From the NCBI GenBank assembly GCA_947646735.1, contig CANTFK010000017.1:434001-498000 (forward strand): a DNA stretch of 64,000 bases. The letters run 5' to 3'. The translations under genes were made by a program, and so were the position numbers. Each line of letters starts with the position of its first letter. Within the stretch, counting starts at the first letter, position 1. Of this stretch, positions 23,201 to 32,656 are shown piece after piece. The notes under the pieces were generated by a model, which was given only the letters and a program-made list of their open reading frames with translations, made no database searches and was not told where the DNA came from. This DNA comes from Peronospora farinosa (Eukaryota > Oomycota > Peronosporomycetes > Peronosporales > Peronosporaceae).

Positions 23201-24992
23201 TGTTACGACGTTGTCGTCTTCTATCAGTGATCTCATTCGAACGGCGTATGCTAAAGATGATCACTGTATATCGTTGCTACATGCTCTTGGCAGTGAGGAG
23301 TTTAAAGACTCGGACTTTAAATTGTCGGCACGATTACGTGCGAGCCTCCATCGATATTCTATCGATGAGGGGCTGTTGTACTATCGTACAGATGTAGCAG
23401 ATCCTCCGCGTATTGTAGTTCCTCATGACGAGGACCTGAAGTATCGTATCCTCTATGAGGTACATGACACCGCCATCGGTGGTCATTTGGGTCGCGAAAA
23501 GACCTATGGGGCAGTATGCCAAAGTTATTGGTGGCCCAAATTATATAAATGGGTGAGCACATATGTGCGTACGTGTGAAACGTGTCAAAAAGTGAAACCC
23601 TCACCCCATTCGGCAGCGCCGCTGTCTAGCTTGCCTATTCCCACTGGGTGCTGGGAGTCCATTAGTATGGACTTTGTATTTGGCCTACCGAAAGATACGT
23701 ATAGAAACACAGATATCGTGGTCTTTGTTGACCGCTTGAGCAAGATGGCTCACTTAGCGGCTGTGCCAGATTCGATCGATGGTGTGGGTACAGCGAAGCT
23801 GTTTATCGATCGGGTGTTTCGCCAACATGGCTTGCCAGTGGCAATTGTTTCTGATCGTGATTCTCGTTTTACGAGTAAATTTTGGAAGTCTGTCTTTTAG
23901 GTGCTGGGCATCCGTTTGGACATGTCCACAGCGGATCATCCGCAGATCGATGGTCAAATAGAACGCGTAAATCGCGTTGTGGACGATATCCTACGCAGCG
24001 TTTGTGCTGAAACGCCTAAGCGTTGGAGCGCTATGCTCCCTGTAGTTGAGTTTGCACTCAATAATTCCGTGCACGCCTCTACCGGCTACACTCCGTTCTA
24101 TGTCAATGGCCTCACACACCCACGCGTTCCGTTAACGCTACCACCGAGTGGTTTAGGGCTTGGTGGGGGAGAAGTTGCAGATCGGCTTGCTGATGTCAGC
24201 CCTAATACTGTTAGGAAACAGGTAAATGCGTTTCTCGCAACGCGACTAAATGTCTTACGACATGTGCAAGATGCAATGGCTGATAGTCAATATAAACAAA
24301 AGGAATATGCAGATGCGAAAGGCAGAGGTTGTATTAATGATTATGAGGTCGGAGACCAAGTATTACTTAATGCTAAAAATCTACCTACCACTGTAGTATC
24401 CGCTGTCTTTAAGACGAAGTTGCGTCCGCGCTTTATTGGACCCTTTAAGGTCATTGCCAAGAAAGGCACAGCGTATACGCTTAACTTGCCGCGCAAATTG
24501 CGTACACATCCTGTGTTCTATGTCGCCATGCTGAAACCTTATCGGGATCCGTCCCAAATAGACGCTAAGGCGCTCGCGCCGAGCCCATTGGCATTGTCGC
24601 GGGACGAAGCATCTGCGCCAACATGTCAAGCTGACCCTGCATTCGGGTCCGACTATCTTCCAGGGACGCAAGCCGGGAGCTCATCGACTACCTCTCCTCA
24701 CGAAGGGTCCGCACCTCTTGAACAAGCTCGGCATGAGCTTGTGCCAATACACCGGCCTCCTCCGGCTTTGCTCGATGCGCAGGGGAACCTTCAGTTCCAT
24801 GTCGAACGTCTGTTGCAGAAACGTCGCCGCCATGGTCAAAACCAGTATCTGGTGAAGTGGCAGGGTTATCCCGAATCGTGGAATTCATGGGAGTTTGAGA
24901 CTCCCCTGCGGCAGGACTGCCCATACGCCGTGGAAGTTTTTGAGCGTCGTGCGCAGGGTCTGCCTGTTGGCGCTGACGCTTCTCACCAGTAA
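20280..24992 (+). pseudogene. E4 pol pseudogene (PR-RT-RH-INT-chromodomain)
   Basis: Protease LIDSGAS at about 20387 is followed by TGA; the C-terminal block is at 20587 onward. The linker carries the expanded 29-residue repeats. A shift near 21412, a stop before RT, and a TGA at 22338-22340 precede the intact YFDD box (22365-22376). From 22446 the frame is open through RNase H (CDASDFAIGLAL), the integrase zinc-binding region (HDTAIGGHLGREKTY...CETCQ) and the first part of the DDE core up to TAG 23898-23900, then open again from 23901 through ADHPQIDGQIERVNR, the GPY/F module (about 24400-24540) and a chromodomain (QYLVKWQGYPESWNSWE, about 24840). The last 305 nt overlap the antisense ORF. 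Confidence 0.87.
20908..21390 (+). repeat. Tandem 29-codon repeats in the E4 pol linker
   Basis: Units start at 20908, 20995, 21085, 21172 and 21259, and a diverged partial sixth at 21346. Each has the form D-V-(G/N)[26 protein letters not shown]. The second unit has one extra Ser. All are in frame. E3 has one full and one partial unit at the same place, so the array has expanded in E4. The units sit between protease and RT, where a flexible spacer tolerates length changes. Confidence 0.88.
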
Positions 24993-25866
24993 TGGTGAGG
25001 GTAGGCGGGTTAGCGGCCTCGGGCTGTCGTGAACTCGCGGCTACAGGGGTAGCCGAAACATTGGGCTGCTGGGTAGCAGGCGCATAATGCGTTCGTTGGG
25101 ATTTCAATTTTCCCCGGGCCTTCAATTTAGCGTAATCATAACGCATCTTCCGCTCAAGTCGGATATCTGCCACATCGGCACTTGCCCGTAGGGCCCACAT
25201 GCTGCTTAAACGTCGCGCATAATGCACCCAGCGGCTGATAGCCGTGTCTTCTTCGTCCTCGGTTTCCCCCGCGAACAGAAGGATGGGAACACCCTTTATG
25301 GGAGGAACTGGCGCACCGCGCACTTGCCTGTTAAGGCGTGCCAAGTATTGGCTTTGTGTAGTGATGTGGGGTTCCAGATATCGTTGTCGAAGTGCCGTGC
25401 GCGTGGCAACATCCTCAGGTGAAATGGCCTCAGGCCCAATGGTCCAACCAGAAAGGGAATGCCCAGATGCTTCCTTTAGGCGTTCTTCCACTGTAGGTGG
25501 CTTGAACCTGTACTGTCGGTGGTCCTGCAGTCTCGTCATATTCTTCGTCCGGCGCTTGGCGCCTTCCTCTTGGTCGATGGACCGCTGTTGCTGCTCGTCG
25601 AGTGGGTTGGTAACTGTTACCGTTGATGATACGTCAGGCGGGTCACGTAACGCTGTTAGCGCATCTGCTGCACCACGTTCAGGGAACGGATTCGGTGCAT
25701 GACGAGTATCATCTTCACCCGTGAGGGTGGCTAAAGGGGACCCATCGGGTCCCACAAAGACGGTGTCACTTTCGTAATCAACCGCTTCGTCAAGGTCGTC
25801 TTCAATGAGGTCCCGAAGAGTCTGTGACTCACTGCCGGGAGGCGTCACGTTATTTGCCGTGAACAA
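24688..25866 (-). CDS. Antisense accessory ORF of E4 (function unknown)
   Basis: A 392-codon open frame on the strand opposite to gag-pol, filling the space between the pol stop and the polypurine tract and overlapping the last 305 nt of pol. The product is hydrophilic, with an acidic N-terminus (LIEDDLDEAVDYESD), a central helical region (HYARRLSSMWALR; LERKMRYDYAKLKARGK), a basic Pro/Ser/Gln-rich part with EKRQRQQ, and a charged helical end (LVQEVRTLREER). No family is recognised. The frame opens at a TTG; no ATG occurs until about residue 118, and a TAG lies upstream, so a near-cognate start or a spliced upstream exon is required. It is intact here while gag and pol are broken. Antisense ORFs at this position are known in some plant LTR elements. 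Confidence 0.6.
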   Translation of the reverse strand: MFTANNVTPPGSESQTLRDLIEDDLDEAVDYESDTVFVGPDGSPLATLTGEDDTRHAPNPFPERGAADALTALRDPPDVSSTVTVTNPLDEQQQRSIDQEEGAKRRTKNMTRLQDHRQYRFKPPTVEERLKEASGHSLSGWTIGPEAISPEDVATRTALRQRYLEPHITTQSQYLARLNRQVRGAPVPPIKGVPILLFAGETEDEEDTAISRWVHYARRLSSMWALRASADVADIRLERKMRYDYAKLKARGKLKSQRTHYAPATQQPNVSATPVAASSRQPEAANPPTLTITGEKRQRQQADPAHDAQKLPRRMGSPAAGESQTPMNSTIRDNPATSPDTGFDHGGDVSATDVRHGTEGSPAHRAKPEEAGVLAQAHAELVQEVRTLREER

Positions 25867-25945
25867 ACCGTGAGGTTTTAAACGTTCGCTAAAGCACTAC
25901 CTCTACGAGGAAAGATGTCGAGTGACATTCTATGGGAACGTCAGT

Positions 25946-25959
25946 CTGGTGGGGGAGGG
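25946..25959 (+). promoter_or_regulatory. Polypurine tract of family A
   Basis: TGGTGGGGGAGGG directly precedes the TG of the 3' LTR. The same tract precedes the LTRs at 29308 and 32657, showing that all three are preceded by true 3' ends of elements. Confidence 0.75.
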
Positions 25960-26598
25960 TGTAACGGGGTTACACGACGGTGTAGCGTCTTTCCGAGAGT
26001 TTACGGTTAAACTCTCCTTTGTATTGCATATAATGCATTATTATACTTCTCTTTAGAGAGGTATTAAGTATGAGCGTTTTAATACGGTATTCGGTAATAC
26101 CGTATCTTATCGATTGGGATTCGATAAATCACTAACGCTATATTAAGTACATCCTACACAGATGTTTAGACGATACGTCGTTCAATAGCAAAGTCTGCAT
26201 ATAATAATTACTATTATAGTAATTAATCTAGTGTAGTGTACTTAGAGTAGGACTATTCATAAAATCTTAAAGCATAAATAAAATCAGTTCTCCTTTTGAG
26301 TTTAAGATCACAAGTCGTTCTGACTTGTTCTCTTGTGCACTTCGTGCGTTGGTTCTCTGAACCCCTAAGCTTCTAGCTTGTTCTTGCACTCTGTGCGTTG
26401 GTTCTCTGAACCTTAAGCATATTGCTTGATTGACTAAAAGTCTCTTTCCTAGTTCCTTAGAACAGGGTGACTTTCAGTCGTTTAATTAGTTCCTTAGAAC
26501 TAAGTGGCTTTTAGCCTTACTCTATTTAGTTCTCTAGAACTAAGAGGCTTCCAGCCGAAAGTCTTTCTCTGGCTAAAGAGCTGTGTAGCTCCGCTACA
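25960..26598 (+). repeat. E4 3' LTR (LTR b')
   Basis: 639 bp, TGTAACGGGG...CTCCGCTACA. It shares AAGCATATT and GTGTAGCTCC with LTR b. It is followed by the target duplication and the resumed E3 pol. Confidence 0.88.
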
Positions 26599-28340
26599 TT
26601 AAAGATGATCACTGTATAGCGTTGCTACATGCTCTTGGCAGTGAGGAGTTTAAAGACTCGGACTTTAAATTGTCGGCACGATTACGTGCGAGCCTCCATC
26701 GATATTCTATCGATGAGGGGCTGTTGTACTATCGTACAGATGTAGCAGATCCTCCGCGTATTGTGGTTCCTCATGACGAGGACCTGAAGTATCGCATCCT
26801 CTATGAGGTACATGACACCGCCATCGGTGGTCATTTGGGTCGTGAAAAGACCTATGGGGCAGTATGCCAAAGTTATTGGTGGCCCAAATTATATAAATGG
26901 GTGAGCACATATGTGCGTACGTGTTAAACGTGTCAACGGGTGAAACCCTCGCCCCATTCGGCAGCGCCTTTGGCTTGTTTGCCTGTCCCCAATGGGTGTT
27001 AGGAGTCCATTAGTATGGACTTTGTGTTTGGCCTACCGACAGATACGTATAGAAACACAGATATCGTGGTCTTTGTTGACCGCTTGAGCAAGATGGCTCA
27101 CTTAGCAGCTGTGCCAGATTCGATCGATGGTGTGGGTACAGCGGAGCTGTTTATCGATCGGGTGTTTCGCCAACATGGCTTGCCAGTGGCAATTGTTTCT
27201 GATCGTGATTCTCGTTTTACGAGTAAATTTTGGAAGTCTGTCTTTTAGGTGCTGGGCATCCGTTTGGACATGTCCACAGCGGATCATCCGCAGATCGATG
27301 GTCAAATAGAACGCGTAAATCGCGTTGTGGACGATATCCTACGCAGCGTTTGTGCTGAAACGCCTAAGCGTTGGAGCGCTATGCTCCCTGTAGTTGAGTT
27401 TGCACTCAATAATTCCGTGCACGCCTCTACCGGCTACACTCCGTTCTATGTCAATGGCCTCACACACCCACGCGTTCCGTTAACGCTACCACCGAGTGGT
27501 TCAGGGCTTGGTGGGGGAGAAGTTGCCGATCGGCTTGCTGATGTCAGCCCTAATACTGTTAGGAAACAGGTAAATGCGTTTCTCGCAACGCGACTAAATG
27601 TCTTACGACATGTGCAAGATGCAATGGCTGATAGTCAAGATAAACAAAAGGAATATGCAGATGCGAAAGGCAGAGGTTGTATTAATGATTATGAGGTCGG
27701 AGACCAAGTATTACTTAATGCTAAAAATCTACCTACCACTGTAGTATCCGCTGTCTTTAAGACGAAGTTGCGTCCGCGCTTTATTGGACCCTTTAAGGTC
27801 ATTGCCAAGAAAGGCACAGCGTATACGCTTAACTTGCCGCGCAAATTGCGTACACATCCTGTGTTCTATGTCGCCATGCTGAAACCTTATCGGGATTCGT
27901 CCCAAATAGACGCTAAGGCGCTCGCGCCGAGCCCATTGGCATTGTCGCGGGACGAAGCATCTGCACCAACGGGTCAAGCTGACCCTGCATTCGGGTCCGA
28001 CTATCTTCCAGGGACGCAAGCCGGGAGCTCATCGACTACCTCTCCTCACGAAGGGTCCGCACCTCTTGAACAAGCTCGGCATGAGGTTGTGCCAATACAC
28101 CGGCCTCCTCCGGCTTTGCTCGATGCGCAGGGGAACCTTCAGTTCCATGTCGAACGTCTGTTGCAGAAACGTCGCCGCCACGGTCAAAACCAGTATCTGG
28201 TGAAGTGGCAGGGTTATCCCGAATCGTGGAATTCATGGGAGTTTGAGACTCCCCTGCGGCAGGACTGCCCATACGCCGTGGACGTTTTTGAGCGTCGTGC
28301 GCAGGGTCTGCCTGTTGGCGCTGACGCTTCTCACCAGTAA
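26599..28340 (+). pseudogene. E3 pol pseudogene, 3' part, unit 1 (integrase-chromodomain)
   Basis: It continues E3 pol after E4. The integrase zinc-binding region is interrupted by TAA 26925-26927 (a change of the Glu codon present in E4 just after the first zinc-binding Cys). The DDE core resumes at 27015 (MDFVFGLPTDTYRN), is cut by the shared TAG 27246-27248, and continues from 27249 to the chromodomain and the stop at 28338-28340. Confidence 0.82.
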
Positions 28341-29214
28341 TGGTGAGGGTAGGCGGGTTAGCGGCCTCGGGCTGTCGTGAACTCGCGGCTACAGGGGTAG
28401 CCGAAACATTGGGCTGCTGGGTAGCAGGCGCATAATGCGTTCGTTGGGATTTCAATTTTCCCCGGGCCTTCAATTTAGCGTAATCATAACGCATCTTCCG
28501 CTCAAGTCGGATATCTGCCACATCGGCACTTGCCCGTAGGGCCCACATGCTGCTTAAACGTCGCGCATAATGCACCCAGCGGCTGATAGCCGTGTCTTCT
28601 TCGTCCTCGGTTTCCCCCGCGAACAGAAGGATGGGAACACCCTTTATGGAAGGAACTGGCGCACCGTGCACTTGTCGGTTAAGGCGTTTCAAGTATTGGC
28701 TTTGCGTAGTAATGTGGGGTTCCAGATATCGTTGTCGAAGTGCCGTTCGCGTTGCAACATCCTCGGGTGAAATGGCCTCAGGCCCAATGGCCCAGCCAGA
28801 AAGGGACTGGCCAGATGCCACTTTCAGGCGCTCTTCCACTGTAGGTGAATTGAACTTATACTGTCGGTGGACCTGAAGTCTCGCCATAGTCTTCGTCCGG
28901 CGCTTGGCGCCTTCCTCTTGGTCGATGGTCTGCTGCTGCTGCTCGTCGAGTGGGTTGGTAACGGTTACCGTTGATGATACGTCAGGCGGGTCACGTAACG
29001 CTGTTAGCGCATCTGCTGCACCACGTTCAGGGAACGGATTCGGTGCATGACGAGTATCATCTTCACCCGTGAGGGTGGCTAAAGGGGACCCATCGGGTCC
29101 CACAAAGACGGTGTCACTTTCGTAATCAACCGCTTCGTCAAGGTCGTCTTCAATGAGGTCCCGAAGAGTCTGTGACTCACTGCCGGGAGGCGTCACGTTA
29201 TTTGCCGTGAACAA
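28036..29214 (-). CDS. Antisense accessory ORF, E3 unit 1 (function unknown)
   Basis: 392 codons, the same frame and length as in E4 (offset 3348). It differs mainly in a patch at 28650-28890, for example QQQQTIDQ for QQQRSIDQ and YLKRLNRQVHG for YLARLNRQVRG. No stop or frameshift has appeared. It begins again at TTG and overlaps the pol chromodomain on the opposite strand. Confidence 0.6.
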   Translation of the reverse strand: MFTANNVTPPGSESQTLRDLIEDDLDEAVDYESDTVFVGPDGSPLATLTGEDDTRHAPNPFPERGAADALTALRDPPDVSSTVTVTNPLDEQQQQTIDQEEGAKRRTKTMARLQVHRQYKFNSPTVEERLKVASGQSLSGWAIGPEAISPEDVATRTALRQRYLEPHITTQSQYLKRLNRQVHGAPVPSIKGVPILLFAGETEDEEDTAISRWVHYARRLSSMWALRASADVADIRLERKMRYDYAKLKARGKLKSQRTHYAPATQQPNVSATPVAASSRQPEAANPPTLTITGEKRQRQQADPAHDAQKRPRRMGSPAAGESQTPMNSTIRDNPATSPDTGFDRGGDVSATDVRHGTEGSPAHRAKPEEAGVLAQPHAELVQEVRTLREER

Positions 29215-29307
29215 ACCGTGAGGTTTTAAACGTTCGCTAAAGCACTACCTCTACGAGGAAAGATGTCGAGTGACATTCTATGGGAACGTCAGTCTGGTGG
29301 GGGAGGG

Positions 29308-29947
29308 TGTAACGGGGTTACACGACGGTTGTAGCGTCTTTCCGAGAGTTTACGGTTAAACTCTCCTTTGTATTGCATATAATGCATTATTATACTTCTC
29401 TTTAGAGAGGTATTAAGTATGAGCGTTTTAATAAGGTATTCGGTAATACCGTATCTTATCGATTGGGATTCGATAAATCACTAACGCTATATTAAGTACA
29501 TCCTACACAGATGTTTAGACGATACGTCGTTCAATAGCAAAGTCTGCATATAATAATTACTATTATAGTAATTAATCTAGTGTAGTGTACTTAGAGTAGG
29601 ACTATTCATAAAATCTTAAAGCATAAATAAAATCAATTCTCCTTTTGAGTTTAAGATCGCAAGTCGTTCTGACTTGTTCTCTTGTGCACTTCGTGCGTTG
29701 GTTCTCTGAACCCCTAAGCTTCTAGCTTGTTCTTGCACTCTGTGCGTTGGTTCTCTGAACCTTAAGCTTATTGCTTGATTGACTAAAAGTCTCTTTCGTA
29801 GTTCCTTAGAACAGGGTGACTTTCAGTCGTTTAATTAGTTCCTTAGAACTAAGTGGCTTTTAGCCTTACTCTATTTAGTTCTCTAGAACTAAGAGGCTTC
29901 CAGCCGAAAGTCTTTCTCTGGCTAAAGAGCTGTGTAGCTCCGCTACA
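29308..29947 (+). repeat. Central LTR of the duplication (LTR c), mosaic
   Basis: 640 bp. Its left part carries E3-type bases (AATAAGG, AAGCTTATT, TTTCGTAG). It also carries E4-type bases TTGATTGAC and, at the end, GTGTAGCTCC. Its right flank is TTAAAGATG, as after LTR b'. This is what a crossover between LTR a' and LTR b' would produce. Confidence 0.8.
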
Positions 29948-31689
29948 TTAAAGATGATCACTGTATAGCGTTGCTACATGCTCTTGGCAGTGAGGAGTTT
30001 AAAGACTCGGACTTTAAATTGTCGGCACGATTACGTGCGAGCCTCCATCGATATTCTATCGATGAGGGGCTGTTGTACTATCGTACAGATGTAGCAGATC
30101 CTCCGCGTATTGTGGTTCCTCATGACGAGGACCTGAAGTATCGCATCCTCTATGAGGTACATGACACCGCCATCGGTGGTCATTTGGGTCGTGAAAAGAC
30201 CTATGGGGCAGTATGCCAACGTTATTGGTGGCCCAAATTATATAAATGGGTGAGCACATATGTGCGTACGTGTTAAACGTGTCAACGGGTGAAACCCTCG
30301 CCCCATTCGGCAGCGCCTTTGGCTTGTTTGCCTGTCCCCAATGGGTGTTAGGAGTCCATTAGTATGGACTTTGTGTTTGGCCTACCGACAGATACGTATA
30401 GAAACACAGATATCGTGGTCTTTGTTGACCGCTTGAGCAAGATGGCTCACTTAGCAGCTGTGCCAGATTCGATCGATGATGTGGGTACAGCGGAGCTGTT
30501 TATCGATCGGGTGTTTCGCCAACATGGCTTGCCAGTGGCAATTGTTTCTGATCGTGATTCTCGTTTTACGAGTAAATTTTGGAAGTCTGTCTTTTAGGTG
30601 CTGGGCATCCGTTTGGACATGTCCACAGCGGATCATCCGCAGATCGATGGTCAAATAGAACGCGTAAATCGCGTTGTTGAAGATATCCTACGCAGCGTTT
30701 GTGCTGAAACGCCTAAGCGTTGGAGCGCTATGCTCCCTGTAGTTGAGTTTGCACTCAATAATTCCGTGCACGCCTCTACCGGCTACACTCCGTTCTATGT
30801 CAATGGCCTCACACACCCACGCGTTCCGTTAACGCTACCACCGAGTGGTTCAGGGCTTGGTGGGGGAGAAGTTGCCGATCGGCTTGCTGATGTCAGCCCT
30901 AATACTGTTAGGAAACAGGTAAATGCGTTTCTCGCAACGCGACTAAATGTCTTACGACATGTGCAAGATGCAATGGCTGATAGTCAAGATAAACAAAAGA
31001 AATATGCAGATGCGAAAGGCAGAGGTTGTATTAATGATTATGAGGTCGGAGACCAAGTATTACTTAATGATAAAAATCTACCTACCACTGTAGTATCCGC
31101 TGTCTTTAAGACGAAGTTGCGTCCGCGCTTTATTGGACCCTTTAAGGTCATTGCCAAGAAAGGCACAGCGTATACGCTTAACTTGCCGCGCAAATTGCGT
31201 ACACATCCTGTGTTCTATGTCGCCATGCTGAAACCTTATCGGGATTCGTCCCAAATAGACGCTAAGGCGCTCGCGCCGAGCCCATTGGCATTGTCGCGGG
31301 ACGAAGCATCTGCACCAACGGGTCAAGCTGACCCTGCATTCGGGTCCGACTATCTTCCAGGGACGCAAGCCGGGAGCTCATCGACTACCTCTCCTCACGA
31401 AGGGTCCGCACCTCTTGAACAAGCTCGGCATGAGGTTGTGCCAATACACCGGCCTCCTCCGGCTTTGCTCGATGCGCAGGGGAACCTTCAGTTCCATGTC
31501 GAACGTCTGTTGCAGAAACGTCGCCGCCACGGTCAAAACCAGTATCTGGTGAAGTGGCAGGGTTATCCCGAATCGTGGAATTCATGGGAGTTTGAGACTC
31601 CCCTGCGGCAGGACTGCCCATACGCCGTGGACGTTTTTGAGCGTCGTGCGCAGGGTCTGCCTGTTGGCGCTGACGCTTCTCACCAGTAA
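29948..31689 (+). pseudogene. E3 pol pseudogene, 3' part, unit 2
   Basis: Copy of 26599-28340 with a few substitutions (IDDVGT, VVEDIL, LLNDKN). It has the same TAA (30274-30276) and TAG (30595-30597). It ends in the same chromodomain. Confidence 0.82.
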
Positions 31690-32563
31690 TGGTGAGGGTA
31701 GGCGGGTTAGCGGCCTCGGGCTGTCGTGAACTCGCGGCTACAGGGGTAGCCGAAACATTGGGCTGCTGGGTAGCAGGCGCATAATGCGTTCGTTGGGATT
31801 TCAATTTTCCCCGGGCCTTCAATTTAGCGTAATCATAACGCATCTTCCGCTCAAGTCGGATATCTGCCACATCGGCACTTGCCCGTAGGGCCCACATGCT
31901 GCTTAAACGTCGCGCATAATGCACCCAGCGGCTGATAGCCGTGTCTTCTTCGTCCTCGGTTTCCCCCGCGAACAGAAGGATGGGAACACCCTTTATGGGA
32001 GGAACTGGCGCACCGCGCACTTGCCTGTTAAGGCGTGCCAAGTATTGGCTTTGTGTAGTGATGTGGGGTTCCAGATATCGTTGTCGAAGTGCCGTGCGCG
32101 TGGCAACATCCTCAGGTGAAATGGCCTCAGGCCCAATGGCCCAGCCAGAAAGGGACTGGCCAGATGCCACTTTCAGGCGCTCTTCCACTGTAGGTGAATT
32201 GAACTTATACTGTCGGTGGACCTGAAGTCTCGCCATAGTCTTCGTCCGGCGCTTGGCGCCTTCCTCTTGGTCGATGGTCTGCTGCTGCTGCTCGTCGAGT
32301 GGGTTGGTAACGGTTACCGTTGATGATACGTCAGGCGGGTCACGTAACGCTGTTAGCGCATCTGCTGCACCACGTTCAGGGAACGGATTCGGTGCATGAC
32401 GAGTATCATCTTCACCCGTGAGGGTGGCTAAAGGGGACCCATCGGGTCCCACAAAGACGGTGTCACTTTCGTAATCAACCGCTTCGTCAAGGTCGTCTTC
32501 AATGAGGTCCCGAAGAGTCTGTGACTCACTGCCGGGAGGCGTCACGTTATGTGCCGTGAACAA
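31385..32563 (-). CDS. Antisense accessory ORF, E3 unit 2 (function unknown)
   Basis: 392 codons, intact. From 31385 to about 32137 it follows the E4 sequence (YLARLNRQVRGAPVPPIKG), and from there to about 32290 it follows unit 1 (WAIGPE, EERLKVASGQ, QQQQTIDQ). It is therefore a mosaic of the two versions. Near its start it has TAHNV where the others have TANNV. Confidence 0.6.
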   Translation of the reverse strand: MFTAHNVTPPGSESQTLRDLIEDDLDEAVDYESDTVFVGPDGSPLATLTGEDDTRHAPNPFPERGAADALTALRDPPDVSSTVTVTNPLDEQQQQTIDQEEGAKRRTKTMARLQVHRQYKFNSPTVEERLKVASGQSLSGWAIGPEAISPEDVATRTALRQRYLEPHITTQSQYLARLNRQVRGAPVPPIKGVPILLFAGETEDEEDTAISRWVHYARRLSSMWALRASADVADIRLERKMRYDYAKLKARGKLKSQRTHYAPATQQPNVSATPVAASSRQPEAANPPTLTITGEKRQRQQADPAHDAQKRPRRMGSPAAGESQTPMNSTIRDNPATSPDTGFDRGGDVSATDVRHGTEGSPAHRAKPEEAGVLAQPHAELVQEVRTLREER

Positions 32564-32656
32564 ACCGTGAGGTTTTAAACGTTCGCTAAAGCACTACCTC
32601 TACGAGGAAAGATGTCGAGTGACATTCTATGGGAACGTCAGTGTGGTGGGGGAGGG

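Larger units (their letters stand above)
18517..26598 (+). mobile_element. Gypsy E4 (family A), complete-length copy nested in E3
   Basis: 8,082 bp, LTRs of 640 and 639 bp. Flanks are CTAAA (18512-18516) and TTAAA (26599-26603), a 5-bp duplication with one substitution. Removing E4 rejoins E3 pol exactly (AYAK plus DDHC, as in the uninterrupted E4 copy at 23250). Gag and pol are broken but the antisense ORF is intact. Confidence 0.9.

Noticed and set aside
25244..25702. Plus-strand frame of 152 codons opposite the antisense accessory ORF (and 94-codon versions at 28592 and 31941)
   Set aside because: It is shorter than the antisense frame and changes length between copies (152 against 94 codons), while the 392-codon antisense frame does not. 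It is treated as a shadow.
25864..25930. Possible intron joining an upstream ATG (MSLDIFPRRG) to the antisense accessory ORF
   Set aside because: The candidate donor GTAGTG and the nearby AG acceptors do not keep the reading frame, so I do not propose a splice.
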